Shown: positions 55,501 to 64,000 of the stretch, piece by piece
Position numbering within the stretch: position 1 is the stretch's first letter
How the letters are laid out: every line of letters starts with the position of its first letter
Assembly (NCBI GenBank): GCA_050084985.1
Contig: JBITNC010000001.1
Coordinates: 8,804,001 to 8,868,000, forward strand
Length of the DNA: 64,000 nt
Reading direction: 5' to 3'
DNA from: Nageia nagi
Taxonomy: Eukaryota; Pinophyta
Notes under the pieces: generated by a model
The model's input: the letters and a program-made list of their open reading frames with translations, nothing else
Databases searched by the model: none
What the model was told of the DNA's origin: nothing
Made by a program: the position numbers and the translations under genes

Positions 55501-56403
55501 GCATACTTTGCATATAAAAAAAAGTGCAAAACAAATAAAGTGCTTTAAGAAATGAAACTACATCCCACATCATCCACAAGTATGAACCAAAGAGTCCAAT
55601 GGCTTTTGTTACAACCCCTAATGGATCTCTTTACACAAGGTTCATTAATTTTAAGTAACAATAAATGAGCTTAAGTCTAATGGGTTTTGTTACAATCCTT
55701 AATGGAACTCTTTACAAAGGTTTATTATCAAATATAAAGAATTCTTCCTCATGTTACTTAAAAATAGACTTAAAATAATTCCTTATTTGTAATTTAATGT
55801 AGCATTTATAAGCAAGTATTTAAGTGAATTTTTATCCAATCACATGTATAAATTCAAAACAATAAACCATGCATTAAATTTTTTATCCATTTAGTAATAT
55901 GCATTATTAGGACAAAAATAATGCAAAAAATGATCCAACCACATATTTCCAATAAACATGCATTAAGATAAAAATCATTAATATATGCATACATAACATT
56001 AATTCATTCATGCATTATTAATTAACATTAATCCATGTATAAAATTACTACATTATGCATAATTAATCCACCTTTATCTTAATGCTATGTTAAAAAAATC
56101 TCTAAAATAACTTGCACTTAATGTAAAAAGATAATATTAGCAAATAAAGAACTATTAATTTTTTTTAAAAATGTTATAATTAACTTTAAAAAAATTCACA
56201 CTTTTAGTTAAAAAAAGATCTCCCTCTTTTAGGAAAGATTCCCCCTCTTTTTTTAAATAAAAATATATTTTTGTAAATAAAAATATATATATATTTCACA
56301 AAAATATTAAATAAAACTATTTAAAAATATACATATATATAATATATTGATTATATATATAAAATTAAAAAAAAAAAAACAAATTAAAAAATTAAAAATG
56401 AGG
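55501..56403. other. AT-rich leader spacer of copia E
   Basis: No gene. 55600-55740 repeats TAATGGGTTTTGTTACAA/AATGGATCTCTTTACA twice. 55800-56100 has many GCATTA words, then poly-A/T and a TATATA run (56280-56350) next to the GC-rich array. Confidence 0.6.
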
Positions 56404-56756
56404 TCATAGCCCCAAAGGGGGAGCACTACGCGTAGCCCCCGAGGGGAGCTAGTTGGTAGAGCGTTGCACGCAACCCTCCAAGGGGAGCTGGTCAACTACC
56501 ACCATGTGTAGCCCCTAAAGCTAGCTAACTGCTACCAAGCGTAGCCCCCTAAGGGGAGTTGGCTAGCTGAGCATTATGCATAGCCCCCCAAGGGGATTTG
56601 ATCGGTAGAGCATCGTAATAGCCCCCCAAGGGGAGCTGGTCAACTAAGCACCATGCACAACCCCCTAAGGGGAGCTGATTGACTATTGTCATGCATAGCC
56701 CCCTAAGGGGAGCTGATCGGTTGGGCTACTACGTATAGCCCCCAAAGGGGATGTGC
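56404..56756. repeat. GC-rich minisatellite with CCCC-NNN-GGGG cores (10 units)
   Basis: Units of about 27-48 bp, each with TAGCCCCCNAAGGGGAGCT and then GGTNGNTNGAGCATNATGC-like sequence. Cores near 56406, 56435, 56470, 56514, 56540, 56581, 56620, 56668, 56696 and 56736. It is an island of high GC inside DNA that is otherwise nearly all A/T. Some units contain GTTGGTAGAGC, like the pol III A-box/D-arm of a tRNA, but no cloverleaf forms. Confidence 0.85.
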
Positions 56757-57431
56757 AGTCTAATCGATCCTTTGCTTTGATTGTGATTATTTTTTTAATA
56801 TAAAAATAAAAAAGATTTTAAAATTTTAAAAACTATTTGTTTATTTTTTTTAATAATAAAAAAATTTTTTTTACTAATTATATAAAAAAATACAATTTAT
56901 TCAAACTATAAAAATACAATTTTTTTGTACAAAGTGTAAAAAAATACAATTTTTTTTTACATAATAGTAATGTAGAAATTTTTTTGTAACAATAGCATTA
57001 TAGATTAAAAAAAAAAAAATTGCAAAAATTTTACCCAATTCTACACTAAGTAAAAACTTGCAAATTTAATCTATAATGACCTATTATTGCTAAATTTAAG
57101 CAAATTTACTTAAAACATAGTATTGCTACATATTAGGTAATTTTATTTAAAAAATTGTAACTAAGAAACTAAAATAATGCATAGCAATAATATAAATTAA
57201 ACTAACATGTTAGTATAGCAATATATCATTTACTTTAATCAAACTTTGCTATCCTTAACCTCATCCTCATGGAACCAAAAAAAGGTTAGTAATAAAAACA
57301 AAATTTGACAAAGAAGAGGTAGGAGATTATACCTCAAACCCTTTTACTTCAACAAAGTAGATGGAGAAAGAGAAGAAATAGAACATCATGAATGTTGAAT
57401 AGGAGCCTCCAAGAAAATTTCTTATACCACT
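56757..57431. other. AT-rich end of copia E leader and degraded PBS
   Basis: Poly-T/poly-A blocks (56800-57010), then near 57415-57431 a worn primer-binding site: the minus strand reads TGGTATAAGAAA instead of TGGTATCAGAGC. Confidence 0.6.
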
Positions 57432-57620
57432 TGACGAATTTAACCCTTTCTAGATTAATTTCTAATCTACCAAGATCTCAAGAAAGCACTTTGAACATCA
57501 ACACAATGGCATAATAACTAAATCCAATCACATAAATAACACAAGATATAAAGTGGTTCTTCCCTCCTTGGAAGTACATCCACTAACTAAGATCTTCTTA
57601 TTCTCAAGGACCTCTCTTAC

Positions 57621-57705
<85 letters not shown>

Positions 57706-57964
57706 AACCTATAGTAAAGCTTGTATTACAATTGTGTTACTAGAGAAGGAGAGGGTTCTTCTCTTTTTATAAGAAAAAACCCACTCTATGATTAATCTTT
57801 TTTCTATTTTTAATCATTTACCTATTTTTAAACTAATACCTATTTTTAATTCTTCTCCTATTTTTATTCCTTTAATACTTTAAGGTATCTAATGATACTT
57901 TAAGTATTAAGTGAATTTATATTAAAGAGAAATATTACATAATATTATATTACAAATTCTAACA
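57432..57964 (-). repeat. Copia E 5' LTR (533 bp) with CT microsatellite
   Basis: TGACGAATTTAACCC to AATTCTAACA, followed by ATATG. An almost pure CT run at 57625-57704 accounts for the extra length over the 3' LTR. Confidence 0.93.
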
Positions 57965-57969
57965 ATATG

Positions 57970-58204
57970 TATCCAATTCTTTATCCATATAATTTTTTCC
58001 ATCTCCTTGATCTTGTGCGGCTTCCCTAGGCTCCTTTTGCAATGGTCTAGGTCGTTCATGATGTGGTTGGGGGTGAGAGAGACCATATACCTTCCTCACT
58101 AGGTTGGTTAACAAGTCTATCATAGTCTTCCATTGTGCTTGTAGTTTGTCCACCATTTCTCCAATCTTTAGCCCTTCATCCATAGTGTGTGGGAAAACCC
58201 TCAT
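57970..58204 (-). pseudogene. Element G ORF, N-terminal fragment
   Basis: ATG 58204 on the minus strand, 19 nt after a primer-binding site. Reads MRVFPHTMDEGLKIGEMVDK, QAQWKTMIDLLTNLVRKVYG, a Pro/His/Glu-rich part, then GKNYMDKELDTY to the copia E insertion. Position after a PBS and composition fit a retroelement Gag start. It continues at 41583. No domain that I can name. Confidence 0.55.
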
Positions 58205-58222
58205 AGGCTAGTAGGATGTTGA

Positions 58223-58234
58223 GCTCTGATACCA
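58223..58234 (-). other. Element G primer-binding site
   Basis: The minus strand reads TGGTATCAGAGC, complementary to initiator tRNA-Met. The presumed LTR lies to its right from about 58235-58241. Confidence 0.75.
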
Positions 58235-59399
58235 CTATAATGTACCTTTCTAGGGCTCAAGCTAAACATGCACAATTCACTTAATATAACTCCACATTCA
58301 TTCATCAACTAGGGAAAAATTGTAAATTCTCTTATTCATTCAATATTATGTTTCCAAGATTGAATTAACATAATAGTAACCAAATTTTATATATAACAAT
58401 AATGTTGTGCTTATGTCATGCAAAACCATCCAAACTAGTGCATAAATGCATAACTATTATGTAACAATATTATACTACTAAAACACCTTAATTTTTATAC
58501 ATTTCCATTCATGAATATTGATAATAGTACAACAGTAGTGTGAGAGCATTAATCCACACACAATGATCAATATGAGAGCCAAATATGATAAATAATAACC
58601 AAGAATAAGCGTAGGTCTATAAAAAGCTTGTAACAAGTTCTAAGGCATCACCCAAGACTCCCAAAGGCTAGCATAAGACTTCTAGAGCTTAGGAGGGCTA
58701 GTGCAAGGCTTACAAGGTATCCCAAAGGCTAGCATAATTATTAGAATGGCTCCCAAGTACGGTGCAATATTCTCAAGTGTAGATAGTAGTGAATTTGCCA
58801 CTTATAGGTTAGGGACCAACCCTAGACCATAGAAGGAAGAGAGGGGAGCAACCCCAAATCTGAGAGATCAAAGATCAAATCTCTAATAATGATGATGCTT
58901 AAGTGGTGAATCTTTCCTCATTTTAAAGGTTCTTTTACCTTGAATTTCAAATAATTAAACTCTTGAACAACTTGGAATAAAGTACCTTTCCCCTAGCTAA
59001 CTTTTACCTGTCGCAATATTAGAATCTTGATTTCCTAAACAAACTTCAATAGTTCATATCTCCTCATTTCTTAATGGAACCATGTCATATGACCTATCAA
59101 AATGATTGGCATAAGATTTTCCATTCATTCTAAAAGATAAATCAGTGATCCAAGACTTGTGATGAAAAAGGTTTATCAAAATTGGGGAAATTACAAAGAC
59201 CCAAGCCAAAGGGTGAAAGATAAGTCAATGAAGACTCATTATGTGGAGAAATATATCTTTAAGGTCAATAATACTTTGTTTGTTGCCAAGGTCTTCTTGA
59301 AAAAGGATCCTAAAGCATCTCAGAACATGGAGTCTCATACGCAAATGATGAAGATTGGTGAGGTAAAGACATGATACGATGCTACAATTATGAAAAAGG
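58235..59399. other. Presumed LTR of element G and unassigned DNA
   Basis: Noncoding. 58620-58760 has a short repeated word CCCAAAGGCTAGCATAA (two copies about 65 bp apart). I cannot match this block to 33241-34067, so the LTR pair of G is not proven. The frame 59159-59374 (71 codons, Lys-rich) is unsupported. Confidence 0.4.
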
Positions 59400-59633
59400 G
59401 AAATATTGCAAAAATGAAATGAATATTGATTTGAAACAAGAAAATGACAACTATCTATTGGAAATAACAGAGCATGCGCTGATAAATAGAACTTGAAATA
59501 GCATCAAATAATAGATAAGGATAGGATTTTACTTAATAGTAATAGAATCATAGGCCGCTTTGAGGGGGCTACCTCCTTACAACTCTAAAGGTGGAAAATA
59601 ATGTTCAAGATGCTTTTCTCCACACAATTATAT

Positions 59634-59644
59634 CTATTTATAAT
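59634..59644 (-). promoter_or_regulatory. TATA box in gypsy F 3' LTR
   Basis: The minus strand reads TTATAAATAGATATAATT, about 130 bp into the LTR. Confidence 0.55.
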
Positions 59645-59789
59645 AAACTAACCCTAACCCTAATAGTAATGCAAAATCACACCCTATCTTTACAATCACA
59701 ATACTACAATATAGGTCAATAGTTTAAGAAAATACTAATACTAACACTAAAATATTAGGATGTGGGATTCTAACATGCCACCTCTTGGG

Positions 59790-60475
59790 ATGAATCTTTG
59801 TTCATAAAGCTTGAAGTGTGAAAACTATTGCTGTAGCTAATGAAGGATTTTCCATGTTGCATCTTCTGGTGCCATGGCTTACCATTGCATAAGGACTTCG
59901 ATGATGGAGTAATTATGAAGCTATCATGAGTGTTGATCTAGAACTACCTTAGGTATAACTACCATTGATCCATCCTCTACCAACTCAAGTAATTATGTCT
60001 GAACTTAAACCTCTAATCCAAACACTTTCTTAAGGTAAGAGACATGAAACACTAGGTGAATCTTAGAAGAAGCAGGAAGATTTAATTTGTATGCAACTGG
60101 GCCAATGCGTTGTAACACCTTATAAGTACCATAAAACTTTGGGGCCAATTTTTGAGGGCCTTTTATTTTTAAGGATTTCTATCAATAAGGTTGTAGCCTC
60201 AAAAAGACCATGTCATCTACTTGGAACTCCCTTTCCACATGTTATTGATCAACCTATTATTTCATACGATGTTGGGCTATCTAAAGGTTATCCTTAAGCA
60301 AACAAATAATATCATCCTAAGTAACTAAAGTTGAGTCAACTCTCTAAACTTTATTAGTACCTGCAACATACGAGATGATTATTGATGGAGCTTGACCATA
60401 CACTACTTCATAAAGGGTCATCTTGCTAGCAGAATGATAAGATGTATTACACCACCACTCAACCAAGAGAAGCCA
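59790..60475 (-). pseudogene. Gypsy F integrase C-terminus with chromodomain remnant
   Basis: The minus strand near 59860-59925 reads VLMQW, a stop, then AMAPEDATWK. This matches the end of chromodomains in plant chromoviruses, which bias insertion toward certain chromatin. Upstream, near 60090-60200, sense like [20 protein letters not shown] is readable in pieces, the usual SH3-like/GPY region. Frames shift often; inactive. Confidence 0.7.
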
Positions 60476-60943
60476 TCATACCCAATGCATAGGTTGTGCT
60501 AAAGTAGAATAACATAAATATGTTTCTGAGCATTTGTTGATAATTTTAGTCTGACCATCAGTTTGTGGGTAATATGCTAAGCTCATATTTAATTGGGTAC
60601 CTTGCAATTTTAAAAGCTCTTGCCAAAAATGACTTGTAAAAGTGAGATAATGATGATTGACAATCATCTCTAGCATGCCATGTAGTTTGAAAATTGTATC
60701 AAGGAATAATTTTGCCACTATCACTGCTTTGTAGGGATGAGATAATGAACCAAAATAAGCATATTTAGATAACCGATCAACCACCTCTAGAATAACTAAT
60801 TTACCATGAGATTTAGGAAGGCCTTCAATGAAATCCATTGAAATATTAATCCATGTATAGGTAGATATGGGGAGAGGTTGAAGTAGTCCTAGAGTACCCA
60901 CCATCTCATCCTTTTGTCTTTGACACACATCACAAGCTACCAT
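60476..60943 (-). pseudogene. Gypsy F integrase core
   Basis: Open for 155 codons. Starts CDVCQRQKDE (second half of the HHCC finger), continues WINISMDFIEGLPKSHGK (first Asp), VDRLSKYAYFGSLSHPY, then VNHHYLTFTSHFWQELLKL, where the second catalytic Asp is lost (the usual SDRD is NHHY), then LAYYPQTDGQTKIINKCSET. Because the key Asp is missing, this copy could not integrate DNA. Confidence 0.9.
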
Positions 60944-61576
60944 AAACTACTTGATATCCAATTTCATACCTATCCAATAGAACAATCGTGCCACTCACTT
61001 ATAGGTTTTCAAAAAAATTTCATGTCTTAATGTAGGTATGGAATGCAATTCGACAAGTATTTCTAATTTACATGTTGAAGGAGATGGTAACAAAATTTGG
61101 TGTTTGAATCTTAAAATACCATCATGCCATGTATGGTGTGGTTTACTTGTGGGGTCTTAAGTGATTTGTTTTAGTAATTTTTGGGTGGAGCTATCCTCTA
61201 CCCACTCTTGTTTAACTTTATCCAACCATTAAGGAATAGGATATGAAAGAGCTTGTAGTGCTACTTGATCTTCAAATTTTTTAGAAAAAACATCGATAAC
61301 CATATTCTCCTTACCTTTATGGTATACTATCTCACAATCATACCCTAGTAGTTTGGTTACCCATTTTTGTTACTCAAGTATAGAAATGCATTGCTCAATA
61401 AAAAATTTCAAACAATGATGATCTATGAGGATGATAAAATGGCAACCAATGAGATATGATCTCCAACATTGAACTGCATGAATGATGGTAAGCATTTCTT
61501 TTTCATTAGTAGATTTGCCCAAATTTTTTCTAGGGAGTGCTCTACTAGTGAATGCCAAGGGATGCCCTTCTTGCAT
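60944..61576 (-). pseudogene. Gypsy F RNase H and integrase zinc region
   Basis: 61576-61370 is open: MQEGHPLAFTSRALPRKNLG, EKEMLTIIHAVQCWRSYLIG and FIILIDHHCLKFF, a standard Ty3/gypsy RNase H. 61369-60944 is the decayed connection to the integrase finger, with stops but readable words. Confidence 0.85.
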
Positions 61577-62300
61577 TAATACTACCTCAATGCCTCAGCT
61601 TGAAGGGACCATTTGAAATCTTTTTTTTTCAACAACATGGTTAGAGGTGCTACAATATTGCCATAATCCTTCACAAATTTCTGATAATAGCCTATCAACC
61701 CTAAGAATCCTTGAAAAAATTTCAAAGATTTAGGAATAGACCAGTTCTGCATGTCAGTAATCTTTTGTGGATCCACCTTAACTCCCTCTTCAGATATAAC
61801 ATGGCCTAAGTAGTCAATTTCCCTCTTATCAAATGAGTATTTTGAATTTTTTGCATATAGTTGATGTTCCTTCAAGATTTGTAGGGTTTGGTCAACATGT
61901 GGCACATGTCCTTGCCATGTTTTACTGTAGATCAAGATATCATCAAAGAAAACTAAGATGAACTTCCTAAGGAATAGATGAAACACCTTATTCATTAAAC
62001 TTTGAAATGTGGATGGGGCATTTGTTAGACCAAAAAGCATGACCAGGAACTCATAATGGCCCTCATGGGTGTGAAATGCAATTTTTGGTATATCCTCCTC
62101 CTTGAGATGAATTTGGTAATACCTAGATCGTAGGTCCAACTTGGAAAAATATCTTGCCCCATACAATTCATCCAATAATTCATCAATGATTGGGATGGAA
62201 AATTTATCCTTGATTGTAATTTTGTTGAAGGCCTTGAAATCCACACACATATGCCATGAATCATCTTTTTTATAAACCAATATAATTGGAGAAGAATATG
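61577..62300 (-). pseudogene. Gypsy F reverse transcriptase, interrupted by hAT
   Basis: One open frame of 232 codons (62280-61582): VYKKDDSWHMCVDFKAFNKI, YFSKLDLRSRYYQIHL, FHTHEGHYEFLVMLFGLTNA, the catalytic FFDDILIYSK near 61929-61955, DYLGHVISEEGVKVDP and LGLIGYYQKFVKDYG. This is among the best kept coding stretches in the window. The N-terminal end stops at SPYSSPIILV, where the hAT begins. Confidence 0.93.
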
Positions 62301-62304
62301 GGCT

Positions 62305-62520
62305 ATTCTCGATGTTCCCATGTTTTGGGAACTTGGGTCAGGATGTCTTATAGGAAGGGGAAACATTTCTCAATTGTCCCTCCCATTGGGAACAGCTAAG
62401 GAATGGCTAGCTATCCCTAGGAACAACTAGGGAATGGTTAGCCATTTCTCAATCGTTCTTGAGGATGGTTAGCCATTTTTGACATCCCCCTCATGTTCTT
62501 GATGTTCCCCCATGACTAGA
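62305..62520. repeat. hAT subterminal repeat cluster
   Basis: TTCTCGATGTTCCCATG (about 62306) and TTCTTGATGTTCCCCCATG (about 62497) flank several GGGAA/GGAATGG-TTAGCCATT words on both strands. Clustered short motifs near hAT ends commonly bind the transposase; that role is inferred. Confidence 0.5.
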
Positions 62521-62953
62521 CCTAGCAAGATTAGGATTTAAAAAAAAATAAAGCTTTTGACTTGGAAAAAAACACTTAAAGTGTTTTTTGATGGGCCCCA
62601 CCATGTTTGCATGCCTTCTAACCCTAAAAAGGTGCTCTAAAAGACTAAAACTAAAAGTGATTTTGTAATCACTTATCATTGTGTAGAGGAGAAAGAGAAA
62701 GAAGAAGAAAAACATAGTAGTAGAAGAAAAAGATAGCAATGAAAAGAAAGAGAGCAAAGAGGAAGAGAAACACATTAGTGTAGAGGACAAAAGCCAAGGA
62801 GGAGAAGAAAGTTACCTAGCACAATCCAAGGTTTTTTTGTTTCTCAATTTCTACTTGTTTACTATTTAGTTTAAATTTTAAAGTTAAACTTTATAAATTT
62901 AAAATTTTAAAGTTAAACTTTATAAATTTACTTGTTTTCTTAAAAAAAATAAG
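62521..62953 (+). other. hAT 5' leader
   Basis: Purine-rich (GAGAAAGAGAAAGAAGAAG, 62690-62760), then a 29-bp tandem duplication with AAATTTTAAAGTTAAACTTT (about 62873-62935). Expected 5' UTR. The minus frame 62790-62491 is its hydrophobic antisense shadow. Confidence 0.5.
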
Positions 62954-63896
62954 ATGAGTAGTGAGATTGTGAAAGAAAATCAAAGCTATGAGGTAGAAAT
63001 AGAAACGAGAGCTGAAAATGAGCAAGAAAACACATTAATTTTTGATTGCCCATCCACAATGTTAAAAGGTTTTGCTAAAAGGCCATTTAATCCTAAAAAA
63101 CCTTTGATGCAATTTGTCACAAACCTAGATGCTGGAAAAAAAATTGAAGGGGGAGCAAGAACTTATAAATGTCACTTTGTAACACTCCATTTAAAGGGAG
63201 TTATACCAAGGTTGGATCACATTTGATTGATAAACATGGGAAAGGGGTGAGGGTTTGTAAACAAATGAATAGATTTATGTGTGTAGAAGCTAGTAGGCTT
63301 GTACAAGAGGCTTATCTTAAGAATCGTGGGCTGCCCATTCCTAAATGTACCCAATCCTCCCATGTATCCTCCTCCTCATCAGCTAGAGAAAAAGAAATTG
63401 CACTCTTTCTAGCTTGCCAAGTCCTACATTCCTTTCCAAAAAAAGAGGAAATATAGCTGAAGCATTAAACTTGTAGTAGAAAGAGAGGATTGATCATGTA
63501 GTGTGAAAATTATTTTATACACATGCCTTGCCTTTTCATCTTGCATGCTCACCTTACTTGAGGGTAGCATTTGAGGAAGTAAAGTTGGCTAGGCTTTCAT
63601 ATGTACTACCTTGCGATACTAGACTTCGTACTTCTCTTTTGGAAAAGTAGTATACTAGATGTAGTTTGATGATGTAGGAGTTGAAGGCTACATGGGTGTG
63701 TAGTGGATGTTCCATTATTATGGATGGATGGACTAACATTCATTAACATACACTCATCAATATAATGGTGTCATGTTTAGAGGGTCCTTATTTTCTTCGA
63801 GTTATTGATTGCTCAAGGAAAAAGAAGGATGCAGATTTCTAGTTCCTCCTGCTGAAGGAGGCTATAGAGGAGGTTGGATCCTCCAATGTTGTCTAG
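62954..63896 (+). pseudogene. hAT transposase, N-terminal exon
   Basis: ATG 62954 opens a 90-codon frame; after GGARTYKCHF the frame shifts by one near 63175, where TPFKGSYTKVGSHLIDKHGK (63180 onward) continues. Together these form a BED-type zinc finger (C, C, then H...H/C). The second frame ends at 63456. A third stretch (near 63680-63896) contains CSIIMDGWTN and VIDCSRKKKDADF, then a stop, FLLLKEAIEEVGSSNVV. This matches the DUF659 region of plant hAT transposases, whose DGWT aspartate is part of the RNase H-like catalytic core. In-frame TAGs occur at three points, including the last codon before the intron. Decayed. Confidence 0.82.
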
Positions 63897-63988
63897 GTAA
63901 TCACTTTACTAAGTTTATTTTTAGTTTTTAAATTTATTTTTTATTGTGCAAACATCAAATTTTAATGTTTTAATTTTTTTATGTATAG
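63897..63988 (+). other. Probable intron in hAT transposase (92 bp)
   Basis: GTAATC...ATGTATAG, T-rich, with GT/AG ends. Removing it joins NVV(stop) to IITD, which fits the conserved NVVQ-(V/I)-(V/I)-TD of the family; without splicing the frame runs into non-conserved sequence. Confidence 0.6.
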
Positions 63989-64000
63989 ATCATTACAGAT
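63989..64000 (+). pseudogene. hAT transposase, start of second exon
   Basis: Four codons, IITD, continuing the DUF659 motif; cut by the window edge. Confidence 0.55.

Larger units (their letters stand above)
41584..57964 (-). mobile_element. Copia E: decayed copia split by copia B
   Basis: Minus-strand copia. LTRs 41584-42062 and 57432-57964; perfect target duplication ATATG (41579-41583, 57965-57969). Internal order is as in copia A: purine tract, 3' UTR, RNase H, RT, integrase, shared leader module, AT-rich leader. gag and protease are missing between about 54010 and 55020. Copia B sits in its RT region (between 43771 and 52316). Without B the element is about 7.8 kb. It carries a GC-rich minisatellite in the leader. 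Confidence 0.93.
59400..62300 (-). mobile_element. Gypsy F: chromodomain Ty3/gypsy, 3' part
   Basis: Minus-strand gypsy with 3' LTR ending TTCTAACA at 59775, a purine tract (CCCAAGAGGTGGCA, 59776-59789), then integrase, RNase H and RT in reverse. RT has FFDDILIYS. Integrase ends with a QW...APEDATW motif typical of the chromodomain of plant chromoviruses. It is cut in RT at about 62300 by the hAT transposon; gag, protease and the 5' LTR lie beyond the window. The LTR's outer limit is not fixed because no second copy is present. Confidence 0.88.
62301..64000 (+). mobile_element. hAT DNA transposon, 5' part (runs off window)
   Basis: From about 62301 the gypsy F reading ends and a new sequence begins. 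It contains short repeated words near its end, an AT/purine-rich leader and a transposase with BED finger and DUF659-type region. The exact terminal inverted repeat cannot be set because the other end is outside. Subterminal features: hairpin GTTCCCA-TGTTT-TGGGAAC near 62315-62333, and GGTTAGCCATTT twice near 62436 and 62467. Confidence 0.75.

Noticed and set aside
56404-56756. tRNA gene
   Set aside because: A D-arm/A-box-like word is present, but no acceptor stem, anticodon arm or B box could be lined up.
59159-59374. Lys-rich 71-codon plus-strand gene
   Set aside because: No start context, homology or neighbours in support; lies in unassigned noncoding DNA between G and F.
62491-62790. Minus-strand 99-codon hydrophobic ORF
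   Set aside because: Antisense shadow of the purine-rich hAT 5' leader.

Overview
This window is plant nuclear DNA made almost entirely of transposable elements inserted into one another. The evidence is Ty1/copia gag-pol remnants, a Ty3/gypsy element with a second RNase H (Tat-type), a chromodomain-bearing gypsy, a hAT transposase, LTRs with TATA boxes, and very AT-rich spacers. I see no intact cellular gene, tRNA, rRNA or CRISPR array. The density and depth of nesting suggest a large-genome seed plant, possibly a gymnosperm. That is inference; nothing here names the species.

Layout. 1-9339: copia A (minus strand, left LTR cut by the window edge), inserted in an unrecognised decayed ORF (U1, 9345-12640). 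12640-18266: degenerate tandem repeats, a second decayed ORF on the other strand (U2, 14050-17060) and a cryptic CTTATG repeat field. 18267-30818: copia C with target duplication ACATA. Its left LTR holds a 1.8-kb TG...CA segment (18727-20543, flanked by TTAAG). Its right LTR holds a complete Tat-type gypsy T (21793-30438, duplication CTTAC). 30824-34130: host remnants, a degenerate tandem field, a 229-bp foldback element (32611-32839) and LTR-like DNA. 34130-58244: a broken retroelement G, split by non-autonomous gypsy D (34761-41160, duplication CTTTT) and copia E (41584-57964, duplication ATATG). Copia E is itself split by copia B (43772-52315, plus strand). 58245-62300: unassigned DNA, then a chromodomain gypsy F (minus). 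62300-64000: the 5' part of a hAT transposon that cuts F and runs off the window.

How the parts relate. A, B and E share a leader module and 3' repeats, so they belong to one copia lineage. Each carries different foreign-looking DNA at the same place, between the primer-binding site and the shared leader module: a diacylglycerol-kinase-like exon in A, an unidentified proline-rich/hydrophobic coding-like stretch in B, and a GC-rich minisatellite in E. D keeps a long gag frame, LTRs and a purine tract but has no pol, so it must move using enzymes made elsewhere.

Decay. All coding regions seen are damaged. In U1, and at single sites in D and the hAT, the in-frame stops are strongly biased to TAG at places where glutamine fits. 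This is what C-to-T decay at methylated CAG (CHG) sites would produce.
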